This document shows positions 47,517 to 59,856 of a stretch of 64,000 nt of DNA, in pieces. The notes below the pieces were generated by a model, which worked only from the letters and a program-made list of their open reading frames with translations, was not told the origin of the DNA and searched no databases. The stretch lies in the NCBI GenBank assembly GCA_038373865.1, contig JAXGGA010001025.1:1-64000 (forward strand), written 5' to 3'. Every line of letters begins with the position of its first letter. The stretch's first letter is position 1. Source of the DNA: Uloborus plumipes (taxonomy: Eukaryota; Arthropoda; Arachnida; Araneae; Uloboridae). Made by a program: the position numbers and the translations under genes.

Positions 47517-47927
47517 CCCTTTAAGCGGTCAATTATTATACCAGAAATGCTTTCAAAAAAGGCATATTTTTTTATTGCATATAGTTAAGTACCATACTTA
47601 ACAGAACAAGAATATAAAGAATTTTTAATTTTTTTTTTTTCGTTTTCAATGCTTTTACAATACTTTTTATTTTACAATTTTGGTCACAAAATCCCGAAAT
47701 ATTTGCTTTTTTCAAGTACATTCTGCATGTAGTAATGAATGGTTTACAAATTATGCAAAAATTTCTCTCACACTTACTGTGAATTTTGAGGTTTACAATT
47801 TTCCGAACAGTTCGGGAAAACCAGAAAAGGAAATCTGAAAATATCGATACCCGTACGCCGTACGGGCAAACCAGATGAGGCCAATTTCGGGTAGCACGTA
47901 CACCGTACGGGCAAACCGCTTAAAGGG
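47517..47927. mobile_element. piggyBac-like MITE, 411 bp
   Basis: Flanked by TTAA on both sides (47513-47516, 47928-47931), the piggyBac target duplication. The inverted ends are CCCTTTAAGCGGT, matching the CCC/CCY start of that superfamily. A repeated CCGTACGGGCAAACC block lies near the right end (47865, 47906). No transposase. Confidence 0.83.
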
Positions 47928-47931
47928 TTAA

Positions 47932-49100
47932 GAAGTACAATAATTTTTTTACAGAAATTCTTAAAACTATCTGCCTTTCCACTGCATGAAAACTTTTTAA
48001 CATCTTCTGTTAGTCCATGTTTTTTTTTATTTACTCAGATTCAAGCTGTAATATTTAGGAAAATATTTGCTTCGATTTGCTTCTGCAACTTGTTTTTTTT
48101 TGCATTCGATTCCTTTAAAATACACATATTTGAAGCAAGTTTTAGCTCAAACCAATTGAGAAAGAGATATTTATCTGATGTTTATAAATAGTTAAACCTG
48201 TCTCTCTCGAATTTTCTACGAAAAAAAAAAAAAAAAACCGAGATAAGTAGCTTTCGAGATGCAAAGGTTTTAATAGTTATAAAAAGAAGCTATTGAATTA
48301 AAAGTCAGAGAGTTAATAGATTTTTCTGCATTTATATTGTTGAATGTTTTACCGATTGAACTATTGTGATTACATGTTATATTAAATTTAGTAATTATTT
48401 TATCGTAAATTTACACTTTAAAGAGCAGAAATTATCCTTCATTGATCATCGTATCTTCAGTGATCGATTAACAATGGCTCGAAATAAACAGTTTCGACAA
48501 TATTTACTATTCGGAAATAAAGCTCATTACTACTTATAAAGAAGATAAAATTATTTGTTTCTTTTATTAATCAACAGATGGCAGCATCAGACTCGAAAAT
48601 TCAATCAACTCGAAAATTCAATCATTTTTGTGCTTCACGAGTTTGAAAATTTTGATTTTTATTTGCAGGAAATTCGTTTAAGTCGCAAAAGAAAATTATT
48701 CAGAAAAAAAAGTTAAGTCATTTATTTTTAAAAGGTACTTTTTTGAAACAAATACTTTTTTCTTCAAAACAAAACTCGTTTTTTTTTTATAATTCATTTG
48801 TTTGTCGTCTTGATTATTTCATATTGCTTCAAAAGGAGTCAAACATTTCAGAAACAACTTCATTGTGACGGAGAAGCAGTAGATCACCATCAATCAACGG
48901 TTTCAAACTTTTTCAAGTTATAGCGCCTTTTTATAATTCCCACCATTTTGGTTATCCAACCGCTGAGCAAAATTGCGACCAACCATAAATATCAGACAAC
49001 AATAAATAAATCAGCAATCTATGACATAATTCCTTTATTTTGAATAAGTAATTAAAATTGCTAAATTTTCTAAAAGGGATCAGAAGCCGTAGAAAATAGG
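47932..49100. other. Non-coding, no feature recognised
   Basis: AT-rich sequence with homopolymer runs (A at 48221-48237, T at 48780-48789). No ORF of interest. Confidence 0.4.
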
Positions 49101-49104
49101 ACAC

Positions 49105-49365
49105 ATATCGTCGCCACCATGCTAAACTAACGAATGTGAAAATCGGCACTTTTCAGGAGAGCTAAAACACTGCATATAACTTTCTCCCGCCTGGTGTATT
49201 TGGTTATTTTAACTTTTTAAACTTTTATAGATATCTTTAAGTGTAAAACTATCGTTCGAAGGTATCATTTTAATTTTAATTATTTGCAAAATTTGAACTT
49301 GAAAAACGAACTTGAAAAACGCGATTTTTCACATTCGTTAGTTTAGCATGGTGCCGACGATATAC
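49105..49365. repeat. Inverted repeat, ~45-base arms
   Basis: The left arm (49105-49146) contains CACCATGCTAAACTAACGAA, which is repeated as its complement in the right arm (about 49327-49364). Arms differ at a few bases, the loop is ~180 bases. Likely a MITE whose outer ends were not fixed. Confidence 0.6.
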
Positions 49366-50369
49366 CCGTGTGATAAATCTGAAGTATCGAATGTTCGAGA
49401 TGTAATTTTTTTGAGAAACACCCACATTTTTTCCTGTTTTACAATGAAGCATTTTACAAAATCCTAATATATTTTGAGTCAAAAATGGATAATTTTGATA
49501 AGGGAGTTGATAAAAAACTGATTGGTTGACTGATGGTAAAAAAAAAGTTGTGCATTGATATCCGGAATATGGGAAAAATAATTTTAAAAAGAAATCTTTA
49601 TGTCTTTAGAGCGCGCAAGAGCTTTGAAGTTTCGAAAAATAGTTTTAAAAGGCAACATTTTAAAAAGTATTAAGTTTTATTAGAGAGAGAGTGTGTATAT
49701 AGGCAATTTCAATTTTTGCTCTAATACAGTTCAAATACTTCTTTTCAATACTCCTTTCACCGTTAAAGTTATAAACATTCTTTTAGTTTTATAGCTCGGG
49801 TACAAGTCGTAAAATTTACTAAAACGTACTAAATGTGATTTTTACTGCAATTTTTTTCTTTTTGCATGTTGGTGTATTGCTTCTTTTTCAGTACAGTTCC
49901 ACATTTTTCGTTTTAAATGTGCATTGTACAGCTCTATACTGTTAATGTAATTCGATTTATTTAGATTAACCTCTCAGGAACCACCAGGAAAAGGTAACTG
50001 CACTTCGTGGTCCATCCTGCCTTTTCCCATCCATCCAGTCAAGGAGGATGGCTATTTGAGGGCTAATTTATCAAAACGGAACTTATCTTTTTACAAAAAT
50101 GTTCAGGAGGTAAGAACAATTAATTTGGCGTTTTTATTTTTTCCTGTATACTTACTTAAGCATAAAGGCATAACAGATTCTGTCCCAGCATAAGAAATTT
50201 TCATGCGAAAAGTCAAGGAAATGTCGCCATTTTAGTTTTGAATGTGTGCTTTTTTATTTGAAAACGAGACGATTGCCATTTGAACGAAAACCTGAATGTT
50301 GATAGCTCCAATTTAACCAAAACTTGAACCAACTTCTCCATATCCAAACACTTGAACTGAATATTAATG

Positions 50370-50840
50370 ACCAGATGGGTCAGTCTGTCTCCTAAAAGAG
50401 CTCTACTTTAGAGGACAGTTTGACCGACCCGATATTTTGGTTTCAAGACAGCTGCGGGAACAGGCTTGGTTCAAGTATTTGGTAACAAGTTAATATTGTC
50501 CCTATTTGCTTTGACGTAAAATAACTGAAGCTAAATAAAACACTACATTAGGTAAATCTAGAAAGATAACTTATTTCTCAAATTTAAAAACAGTTTATTG
50601 GGAAATTCTTCATGTATTTAAGTCCATTTTCTTACTGCATTTGTTTTCAGCCTCACTTTACAAAATCGTTTCTCTACATAGACGAAAATAGTCAAATATC
50701 AATCAGGTTAAACAACTGAAGCTCAGTTACTATTTTTCTTCCATGCGACTTGCGTACACTCACCAGTGGTTCCGCATTTTCCTTTTTAGAACCAAAATAT
50801 CGGATTGGCCAGCTCCCATTTTATGGAGTATTAGCTGAAA
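50370..50840. repeat. Dispersed inverted-end repeat, copy 1
   Basis: Shares end motifs with copies at 60245-60885 and 62040-62520. The left part has ATGACCAGATGGGTCAG, then GACC..CCGATATTTTGGTTTC. The right part ends in AACCAAAATATCGGATTGGC, the inverse of the left block. Non-coding. Confidence 0.55.
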
Positions 50841-50849
50841 ATAAGAAAT

Positions 50850-51998
50850 ACTCGCATCAAAACGTCTAATTGATTATTCATCCATTATGCAGCCCTTATT
50901 TGGCATCCTGTAACAATTTTGAATGTTTAAATATCAAAAATTAAGTTAATAGTCAACGACTTTCGACATCCAAAAAAAAATTAAGACCCAATGACACACG
51001 CTAACAGATGTAAAAAAACTCTAATCTTACAACTCAATCTTACAAAAACTCTAATCTTACAAATTTGAAACAAAAGTTTTTGATACTGTATGAATGAGAA
51101 ATGAGTGACAATTAATTTTTATGTATTTCAAGACTTAACGTAAACATGAAATTTTTTTTAGGTATAATGTTTAAATAATCCAGGAATTTTAGCGTAAATG
51201 TTACAGAACCAGATCTGTAATACAGCTAATAATTCATTTAAACTTCTAGTATAAGGTGACAAATTCTTTGTACGTTAGTTTAATGATGACTGTTTTTTTA
51301 TTTTAAAGAAGTATTGCCAAGTTTAGGAAACAATTGCAGTAAAATAATTGTGTTGTTGTGTATAATGTATCTATGCCAAAAGAAATCTTTCAGAGTTAAT
51401 AAAATAATCCCCCCCCCTTAAAATAGAAAAAGTAAGAAGAAATAAAACCTATTATAGTTTTTCTTAATAGGAAAACTGAAAATTTGTGAGTTGGGTAGAA
51501 AATAAGTCTTATCGTTCCCAAAACACGCAAGTAAAACGCATTTTACTGAAAATCGGGAAAACTTTTCTTTAATTTTAGAAAATGAAGAATACATGCACTG
51601 AAACAACAGTATTATCAACTGTTGCACGCACATTTATTTTAATGCTGAAAGGATAAAAACATTAATTTAGTGAAGATTACAAGAACAATAAAATCATTTT
51701 AAATAACAGACTAACATTACTGAATAAATAATATTTCTTGATATATGAAATTTTAATATTCGTTTTTCATGTAGAATAAAAATGTCTGCTTCCTGGCACC
51801 GGTAAGTATCTAGCAGGAAGATCAAAACCAAATTAATTTTATTTCTTGTGAAAATAGTCGTTGTGCGTAATGATTATCCATGGAACAAGTTAAGGTTTTT
51901 CAACGTTAACATTTTTCTATATGTTGACATTATTCAACTAATAAGAATAAACTTGCTTCTAACATTAGCGAATGACATCAGATTAAAATATTGGTAAA
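50850..51998. other. 5' flank of Gr copy D, non-coding
   Basis: AT-rich. No core promoter motif could be singled out. A C-run is at 51410-51417. Confidence 0.4.
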
Positions 51999-53114
51999 AT
52001 GAAAGAAATATCCTATATACTTTCGATTTATAAACCTGTGAAAATATTACTGTTCCTATGTGGCATTGACACATTTAACAAACTGTCTTCTCCCCACAGA
52101 ATACTAAAAATAATAATAGTGTATTCGTCAAGAATTGCTTTATTATGTGCGATATCTATAGTTTTGTTATCCGTAAGTACTTTTTACCAACGTCCGTCAT
52201 CAAGCAATCTCGTTCAATCACTTCTTGGATTTTTTGGTACGTATACATATTTCCTTTTAAGCAGAAAACGGAAGAACATTGCAGAAATCCTAAATGCTCT
52301 CTGTTCACTACCTTTAACAAGAATAACCAGCTTAGAATGTAAAAAAGCGAAATTATACATATATATCCTGATTATCTTATCAGCATTTTTCCCTTTCAAC
52401 CCTATTGTGGGTCAACTGACAGCATATGATGATGTAAAACAAAATTATATCCATAGGTATTTTCCCATACTCTTAACTATCGGCAATACAAGAAGGTGTA
52501 CAGAACTGGTGATAGCCCTTTTTTCATTGATTCATAATGTTATTTGTTGGATGTATTTAATTTTTCCAATTTATGTATATGGTGTGTTTTACAGTGTAAT
52601 GTCTTGGCACATGAAAGGAGCAGTCAAAGATTTTGCACAAGATTTAAAATTAATAGCTCATCAATTGCCAAACAAACATCGTTATTACAATAGGTTGACG
52701 ACATTAATAAACACAGCAGACAAAAATTTGCATTCACTGACACTTGCTTCTGTGATGTTTGTATCTACTCACGTGTATGTGTCTGTCTTTAACTTTTTTT
52801 ACGATGGTTCTTGGTCCATGGATGTTTCTCTAGTATCAGTTCTAATAGCTATGTTGATGGCTTTCGGTCTTTGTCTGATGCTGTCTTTTGCAGCAGAAAT
52901 TCCAGATGCAAATTCTGAGGTGTACGATGCATTACGTGATGCTGGTGATCGTATAGGCTATTCTCAAGAAATGGCAATTTTCATGACAAAAGCTCAAGCT
53001 GGATTGGCCCTCACTGTAGGAGGCATCGTTCCGATTAAAAGAGGATTCTTTTTAGGTCTGGTTGGAACTGTTGCAACTTACTCCTTGCTGATCAGAACAT
53101 TTCCTGTTCGTTAA
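51999..53114 (+). CDS. Gustatory receptor-like 7TM protein, copy D (intact)
   Basis: A single-exon ORF of 371 residues, ATG at 51999 in context TAAAATGA. Hydrophobic segments lie at about 14-26, 36-58, 70-87, 118-138, 168-198, 246-266, 275-298 and 348-366. Shared landmarks with copy C are IYKPV(K/Q)ILLF at the start, (M/L)SWHMKG, SFAAEIPDANSEVYD, GGIVPIKRG and the terminal TYSLLIRTF (360-368), a close variant of the Gr signature TYhhhhhQF. It is on the opposite strand to copies A-C and more distant in sequence, closer to copy E. Expected: plasma-membrane ligand-gated cation channel in chemosensory cells; ligand unknown. Lack of introns is unusual for Grs in general but shared by the whole cluster. 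Confidence 0.87.
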   Translation: MKEISYILSIYKPVKILLFLCGIDTFNKLSSPHRILKIIIVYSSRIALLCAISIVLLSVSTFYQRPSSSNLVQSLLGFFGTYTYFLLSRKRKNIAEILNALCSLPLTRITSLECKKAKLYIYILIILSAFFPFNPIVGQLTAYDDVKQNYIHRYFPILLTIGNTRRCTELVIALFSLIHNVICWMYLIFPIYVYGVFYSVMSWHMKGAVKDFAQDLKLIAHQLPNKHRYYNRLTTLINTADKNLHSLTLASVMFVSTHVYVSVFNFFYDGSWSMDVSLVSVLIAMLMAFGLCLMLSFAAEIPDANSEVYDALRDAGDRIGYSQEMAIFMTKAQAGLALTVGGIVPIKRGFFLGLVGTVATYSLLIRTFPVR

Positions 53115-53189
53115 ATTACATGATTTTGTGCAAAATAAAGAATGTAATCCAAGCTTTTTATCAACAGTTATAATTGAAACTTTTACGAT

Positions 53190-53634
53190 CGTCAAGCACT
53201 CACCGTTGCAATAATAAATTAAAGACATTGATAAAGACAACAAGCAAAAATTTGCTTTAACTGACTATTGTTTCAGTGATCTTGGTTTCTATTTGCATGT
53301 ATATGTCTCTCTTTAATTTGTTTAACGATTATTCCTGGAAAATGAATGTTTCTCTGGTATTACTTGTGACAGTAGTTTTAACAGCTCTCTGTCAGGATTT
53401 CATGCTGTCAATTGCTGCAGAGCGTCCAGTTTTTATGTGTACGATGCACTGCGTGATGTTGATGAATGTGTAGGCTATTTTCAAGAAGTAATGGTGTTCG
53501 TCATGAAAGTTCAAGCTGAGTTGCCCCTCATCGTTGGAGGCATCGTTTCGGTTAAAAGAGAATTACTTTCAGGACTTTCAGGTACTGTTGCAACCTACCA
53601 GCTGCTGATCAAAACATTTCCTGTTGATTAAATT
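53190..53634 (+). pseudogene. 3' fragment of a Gr gene, tandem to copy D
   Basis: Begins abruptly 75 bases after copy D with text matching its NNRLTTLINTADKNLHSLT region. It continues through a block like VSVFNFFYDGSWSMDVSL (here ICMYMSLFNLFNDYSWKMNV). It shifts frame near 53420-53440, then ends with YDALRDVDECVGYFQEV, GGIVSVKRE and the signature-like TYQLLIKTFPVD. The 5' ~230 codons are missing. It is a partial tandem duplication that has decayed. Confidence 0.85.
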
Positions 53635-53639
53635 TAATA

Positions 53640-54805
53640 TATATGACTGTATAACAATTAAAGAATGCAATCCAAGCCTTTGCTCAGCAATTTAAATTGA
53701 TTTTCAATTTTCCAGCCATCTCAGTTATCAGAAATAGTCAACGAGACAAATACCAATTGCATATATGTTTGTTAAGACTCGTTTCAGTGGTTCACTTTTT
53801 TGCTGCTGTGTATACGGTTACCCGTGCAATGTTTTACAATGATTCATGATTCTATCGAAACAAAAATTGCTTTTATATCAATTGCTCTGTCATTTCTCTT
53901 TTTGGGCAGTGTACGTTATGCGTTCATTCATGAAATGCCACTTACTATTACTATGATACAGAAGAGATTGTGTAGTGGGTTTGGATTATCTGCACTAGAC
54001 TTCCATTTCAATATTTGATGTATACTGTTTCAAAGAAAAAAAATGGATTTCTATACCCAGATAGAGGAATAGAATACCAAGGTACGAACAAAACAAAATA
54101 TTTTGTTCAAATTGAAAACAAATGAATCGATTATTTCGAAAAGGTAACATCTCGGTTTTTTTCAAAATCAATTTTTTAAAGGCATTCTGTTATTAACGTA
54201 TAAACACGTTATTCTTGTGAAAATGGAACATCTCTGCAGTTCAATCATTGAGATAAAAAAATCTGAAAATATCATTTATTTTGAAAAAGTAACACCTCTC
54301 TGAGTTATTACCTTTTTTTTGCTCCCCTGAAAAATTTTAAATTTTAGAGATATTCCCTTTTCGAAATAATCGATTCAAATGATTAAAATATCCTTTGAAA
54401 GGTAAAAGCTCAAAACTCTCTAGTATGAGCACATGACTGCGTAGTTAAATAGACTCCCGGTACCTTCATAATTTCTAACGATATTCAACTCAAAATGTCT
54501 CATAATTGCCACAGACGCTTAGCTTTGAAATTAAGTAATATATCTTGATATTTTTCTCTCGTGCACAGTGAAAACACAATTAAAAATTTGAAAAATACCG
54601 AAAATTGTTAAAATAAAAGTTGTTTCTTTAACAAAGTTTTTGTACTTTCTATTTCAATTTACATTATGAAAAAAAAATGGATTTTTGAAAGAATCCCAAA
54701 ATATTTGCAAATATAAGTGATAGTTTTATAAAAACTGCATAGAAAAATGGGGGTGTTTCCCATGTTTCAGAAATGTTTTTTTCTAAAAGCGCACCTTCGA
54801 AAAGA
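53640..54805. other. Non-coding sequence downstream of Gr fragment
   Basis: No gene supported. Contains several variants of AAAATAATCGATTCA and TTTCGAAATAATCGATTC around 54130-54380, suggesting a small local inverted repeat. Confidence 0.4.
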
Positions 54806-54809
54806 TGGG

Positions 54810-55534
54810 GGGTCAATCCATGTGAGATCATACAGCCATGTTGCTCACTATTTTTGATTTTTAAAACTTTTTGCCTGTTAATTAACTGTTATATTGGGAG
54901 CATGAAACGATGGTTTAAAAAATTTTAATCCTTCAGAACTTTTTTTAGCAACCACTTTTTAGTAGCTGCGGGAGCGACTTTTCATGAAAAGAGTACTTTT
55001 CGAAGATGCTTATAACTTTTTTATTTATGAACATATCAAAATGATTTAAAAACCACTTGATTGAGCAGAAAATGATCTAAATTTCTATACTAGTTATTTT
55101 TTAAATTATTATTAACAAATTTGTGTAAAATTGGCTTAAAAATAAGATTTTTTGTGGGAAATTTTACATTTTTGGCATAAAAATATTAGTAGAAGGAAAT
55201 AAGACTCACCCTTATATTTTTTCCCCTTTAGTAGATATCTCATAGGACTATTCCCAGAAGTAGCATGAAACGTTTGAAGGCAGTCATTTTTTTAATACAA
55301 TTAGTCAAACTTGGCATTTTGAAGAAAAAATGCTAACTTTGAGATTTAATATCTGAAAAGGGACTGAATGAAAATCTACAAAAATTTTACTGGATAACCT
55401 TCTTATAGTAGTTAATATGCAGCAAAAATGTTATGAGTGATATCGTTCTAGTTTTAGAGATATGGAGCTTCGAAGTTGTCAGAAAAATCGCATTTATTTT
55501 CATGCCAAGAAATCATCATAATGCAAAATTTAAA
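54810..55534 (+). repeat. Left long terminal inverted repeat
   Basis: Inverted match to 59160-59856, for example AATATAACAGTTAATTAACA (complement near 54880) and GAAGCTCCATATCTC (complement at about 55457). Confidence 0.87.
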
Positions 55535-55708
55535 TTTACTTTCCATTTACAGGAACAAATAATTCAGATATTTCACTACAAAATGTTTCAGTTATATTAT
55601 ATTAAGTTCCTCCAGTGATTGTTGTTAGTTCTGATGGAGTTAGTTTCCGAAGAACTTAGAGTTGAAATGATGTTTTTGTGGTCCACATGGATGAAAAAAC
55701 TGAATATA

Positions 55709-56360
55709 CAGGGTGTCCACTCCAATCGTGGACCAATAGCTAATTTCTAAACCGTTAGAGATAAGCATATAGTTTATTTGGGAAAAAATCTCTAAATTAT
55801 GAAAGGAATTTTGGGTCTATTCAATGTTTTTCAAAAAATCAAATTTTGAAAGAGTTACGAAATTTAAATTTTTATACAGCCCTCCAGTCCTACCAATCAT
55901 ATTTAGTAAAATATTCTTGACACTGTAACGTTTAAAACTAAAAAAAAATCACTCTTCTACCACAAAAATTGACCGAGTTATGACGTTTTGAAAAATCAAG
56001 ATTTTGCATTATTTCATGACGTCATCGAGCGATCGCTTAAGGGACCGCATGCGAAATCCTTCAAAATCTTGATTTTTCAAAACGTCATACCTCGGTCAAT
56101 TTTTGTCGTAGAACAGTGATTTTTTTTTAGTTTTAAACGTTACAGTGTCAAGAATGTTTTACTAAATATGATTGATAGGACTGGGGGGCTGTATAAAAAT
56201 TTAAATTTCATAACTCTTTCAAAATTTGATTTTTTGAAAAACATTGGATAGACCCAAAATTCCTTTCGTAATTTGGAGATTTTTCCCTAAATGAACTATA
56301 TGCGTATCTCTAACGGTTTAGAAATTAGCTATTGGTCCACGATAGGAGTGGACACCCTGT
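55709..56360. mobile_element. Foldback MITE, 652 bp, nested in the 5-kb transposon
   Basis: TA flanks both ends (55707-55708, 56361-56362). Inverted arms of about 300 bases start CAGGGTGTCCACTCC and meet around a ~60-base loop with GACGTCATCGAGCGATCGC. Long arms and TA duplication fit a Tc1/mariner-type MITE. A transcript would fold into a ~300-bp near-perfect duplex. Confidence 0.88.
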
Positions 56361-56444
56361 ATATTAGTCATCCTTTTCTTCACTTATCGTAAGAGCTTTT
56401 CCAATCCTCCAATTTTCCTAATAAATGCATGATAGTGCATTTTC

Positions 56445-58643
56445 CTAAATTTTTGAAATAGTGTGATCATAATATTGTTCACTTGTAGATACTGCGTAGC
56501 ATCTGATAACACTTCTATTTACTGGTAAAAATCGGTGATATTTTCGTGTACCAGGAACTCGTTGACAAAATTGGAATCGATTTTCTAATTTTTTCTCATT
56601 TTGTTTTATTTCTTTACTAGAAACGTACCTGTAAGTAACTCCTGAAATATTTTGAGAGCAGTAGTCATGCATTTCTTTTGGCGTTAATATTTGATTACGG
56701 TATGGCCGTTGTAAAGAGACTCTTGTTATTTCTCTCTTTGTTGTTCCACCTATCCCATCACAAGCATTTTTTCCGTGGGAAGTGGCGAAGAAGTTCCATT
56801 CTGCTTGCATCCCAAAATCCTTCGTATGATGGCATACATTTACAAAATTCTTTTTGTTTTTATATTGGCTGCCTGAACCATCAGTAAAGTAAATAAGTTT
56901 TTCAACAGAAGGAGCAGTATTTTTAATGTCGTCAGTTAAGCATTTCTGAAAAGTGAAAACTGCAACTGTATCATGTACCAAGTGATCACTTATTACACAG
57001 AGATTTTTGTGACAAAGTTTATCCTCATTTTTGAAATAATATACAAATGGATGTATTGTAGCCTGTTGATTATTCCAGTGATAACTCTGAATTTCGTCTT
57101 GAATTATAAATGTGTAGTTTTCAGAAAAATCTGCAAGAACAACACATTCCTTTTGAGTGAATGTCTCTTTTAACTCCTGGAAATACTTTGATTGTGTTTT
57201 AGAAATGAAATGATGAGCTTTTAAAGCCACTAATTGTTCTACTAGAGATTTTAAAAAGTCATCAGTTTCTCTTACTTGAGTTATCAATTCTGCTCTATCA
57301 GTGTTAACCCATTGTTTGAAGCAAATCTCTTCAGGCATTTCATCAATTCTTTGTTTTAACGTATCTAGCAATGCCTCGCTCCCTGGACAATCTGAACATT
57401 GACTCAACATGCATCTTTCTTTGTTCATATCACAAACAAGTAGTTTCAGCAAATCTTTGTAAGAAGCATTTATTTTTGCAGCCTCATTCATCAACTTTAC
57501 ATTTTGGTGATATTTACAGATACAAACAGTGTGTGTTCCAGAAGATCCAGAAAGCACACACCATTTAGGACGCAAGGAGCAAAACTTGGCTCTCCCAATT
57601 TTGATTTCGGAGTATTTCTCTTTAAAAAGGGCAAAAAGTTCATTTAAAGAAAACAAAATAAGTCTCTTTTGTTTGTATGCTCTTTCGTTGTTTACTTTCC
57701 CTATCGAAACGCAGTCTTTTTTTCCAGGACATAACCTGCTATAAATATCGTCTTCATAAAATTCAGTCACACAGTTTATGACCTGTTCGCTTAATTTTTG
57801 GCCTTCTCTTTTTAACAAGTTTGGCAAAATACCGTGCTCCTTTACCAGATCTCTTGTTTGCTGCACAAGATATTCGGAAACATTGAACTCTTTGCTTATT
57901 TTAGCACGTGACCAAGAATCTGGTAAGAGGCTGATAATTTTTACCTTTTCAGCTTTATTTGCTACTTCACACTTTTCTTTCAGTTTACTTAAGAGTTTAG
58001 CATATTCATCCTCATATGAGGTTGACACACCAAAATTCTCCTCTAAATTTTCACTGAAAGATTCTTCTAACTTTCTTTTAACAGCAATGGAAATTTTTCC
58101 AGTTTTTTTTATTAATGCAGTATGTCTTTGATCTTTGTTTAACTTCATTACTTTATAGACTGGAGATAAATTTAATGATTGGCATACTGTATCAACTCCC
58201 TCTAAAGTTTTGTTATCTATTAATGATCCATGAGGATTAAATTCAGTGTCGTTATTATTTTTTATTATATTTTCTTCTTCATTTTTTTGAACAAATAATT
58301 TTGTGGCACAGTTGGGGCAAAGTGATTTACCTGGAATTAAATCAACGGGCAGATTTGTTGGCTTAGACAAGTGCTGTAAAAGAATTTCTCTCAATCCATT
58401 TTTAATAGGGTTTTTATGAATTTGTAATGGATCACATTTCTTCCCAAAAATATGGTGAAATTTTACAATATACTTGTATTTGTGATAATGACAAATACTG
58501 TCTATTTCATTGGATACTCTAAGTTTAAGCAACTTCTGATCATCTTCTGACAATTTACTCACTTTAATTATTTCCTTAGGCACTCCTTGGTAATCTTGTT
58601 TATGACATTGCTCACCAATGAGAACACCCACATGACAGTTCAT
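56445..58643 (-). CDS. Candidate D-D-D transposase, 732 residues (Sola-like?)
   Basis: A complete ORF, ATG at 58643. The N-terminal third has Cys/His pairs (CHYHKYKYIVKFHHIFGKKC at 51-70, CPNCATKLF at 109-117) that may bind zinc. A helix-turn-helix-like stretch lies at about 247-270 (AKISKEFNVSEYLVQQT). Cys clusters follow at 373-379 (VCICKYH) and 404-419 (CDMNKERCMLSQCSDC). The likely RNase-H catalytic core has LADFSENY (D505), YFTDGSGSQYKN (D588) and HGKNACDGIGG (D629). This motif order occurs in uncharacterised animal proteins I associate with DNA transposons, and the long TIRs around this gene support a transposase. No stop or frameshift is visible, so it may be active. Confidence 0.78.
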   Translation of the reverse strand: MNCHVGVLIGEQCHKQDYQGVPKEIIKVSKLSEDDQKLLKLRVSNEIDSICHYHKYKYIVKFHHIFGKKCDPLQIHKNPIKNGLREILLQHLSKPTNLPVDLIPGKSLCPNCATKLFVQKNEEENIIKNNNDTEFNPHGSLIDNKTLEGVDTVCQSLNLSPVYKVMKLNKDQRHTALIKKTGKISIAVKRKLEESFSENLEENFGVSTSYEDEYAKLLSKLKEKCEVANKAEKVKIISLLPDSWSRAKISKEFNVSEYLVQQTRDLVKEHGILPNLLKREGQKLSEQVINCVTEFYEDDIYSRLCPGKKDCVSIGKVNNERAYKQKRLILFSLNELFALFKEKYSEIKIGRAKFCSLRPKWCVLSGSSGTHTVCICKYHQNVKLMNEAAKINASYKDLLKLLVCDMNKERCMLSQCSDCPGSEALLDTLKQRIDEMPEEICFKQWVNTDRAELITQVRETDDFLKSLVEQLVALKAHHFISKTQSKYFQELKETFTQKECVVLADFSENYTFIIQDEIQSYHWNNQQATIHPFVYYFKNEDKLCHKNLCVISDHLVHDTVAVFTFQKCLTDDIKNTAPSVEKLIYFTDGSGSQYKNKKNFVNVCHHTKDFGMQAEWNFFATSHGKNACDGIGGTTKREITRVSLQRPYRNQILTPKEMHDYCSQNISGVTYRYVSSKEIKQNEKKLENRFQFCQRVPGTRKYHRFLPVNRSVIRCYAVSTSEQYYDHTISKI

Positions 58644-59159
58644 ATTGGATAATTAAAATGTATAACAAAACTAAAGGAAATTTACAAATTAATTTTTTAC
58701 TCACATATATGTAATATATTTTCCAAGTAAAAAGCAAAAAATAAAAAAAAGTAGAAGGAGCAAATTAAAACATGATTAAACCGAATCATTACGAGTAAGA
58801 AGGATAAAACAAGACATATTGTTCTCTCTCATGGATTTAATGGAAAGTTCATCAGTTAAAGCTACAGTTTATAGAACATTATGTATGGCTCATTAAAAAT
58901 AAAGAAAACAGGATTACGATAAATTTATCGTCTGAATCCCAAGACATAATTTTCTGAATAATTTGGGTTTGAAAGTTTAGACATGTTTGATGCGCTGCCT
59001 CCATATCTGAATACAGGAATTTGTTTAGAAATTTGCAAACTTTGCAATGAAATATCTGAAATATTTTCTTCTGTATATGGAAAGTTAATTTAAATATTAC
59101 ATAGTTTCATAAAAAGGTTATTTTTTACCACAAAAAATGCATCTAACATTATGAGAAGA

Positions 59160-59856
59160 ATAAATTTTGCATTCTGATGATTTCTTGGCATGAAAAGAAA
59201 TGCGATTTTTCTGACAACTTCGAAGCTCCATATCTCTAAAACTAGAACGATATCACTCATAAAGAAGGTTATCCAGTTAAATTTTTGTAGATTTTCATTC
59301 AGTCCCTTTTCAGATATTAAATCTCAAAGTTAGCATTTTTTCTCCAAAATGCCAAGTTTGACAAATTATATAAAAAAAAAGACTGTCTTCAAATCTTTCA
59401 CACTACTTCTGGGAATAGTCCTATGAGATATCTATTCAAGGGAAAAATAAGTAAGGGTGAGTCTTAATTCCTTCTACTAATATTTTTATGCCAAAAATGT
59501 AAAATTTCACACAAAAAATCTTATTTTTAAGCCAATTTTACACAAATTTGTTACTAATTATCAGAAAAATAACTGGTATAGAAATTTAGATCATTTTTTG
59601 CTCAATCAAGTGGTTTTTAAATCATTTTGATATATTTATAAATAAAAAAGTTATAAGCATCTTCACAAAGTACTCTTTTCACGAAAAGTCGCTTCCGCAG
59701 CTACTGAAAAGTGCTTGCCAAAAAAAATTCTGAAGGTTTAAAATTTTTTAAACCATTGTTTCATGCTCCCAATATAACAGTTAATTAACAGGCAAAAAGT
59801 TTTAAAAATCAAAAATAGTGAGCAACATGGCTGTATGATCTCACATGGATTGACCC
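59160..59856 (-). repeat. Right long terminal inverted repeat
   Basis: Inverted partner of 54810-55534. The transposase ATG lies ~517 bases inside it, so the promoter is probably in or next to this repeat. Confidence 0.87.

Larger units (their letters stand above)
54810..59856 (-). mobile_element. Complete 5.05-kb DNA transposon with ~0.7-kb TIRs and 4-bp duplication
   Basis: Termini GGGTCAATCCATGTGAGATC at 54810 and its complement ending at 59856 are flanked by TGGG on both sides (54806-54809, 59857-59860). The inverted repeats run inward ~700 bases (left to about 55534, right from about 59160) with only minor drift. One minus-strand ORF of 732 codons lies inside, and a 652-bp MITE has inserted between it and the left repeat. 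The 4-bp duplication and the candidate D-D-D transposase are compatible with the Sola superfamily; that assignment is inference. Confidence 0.88.
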
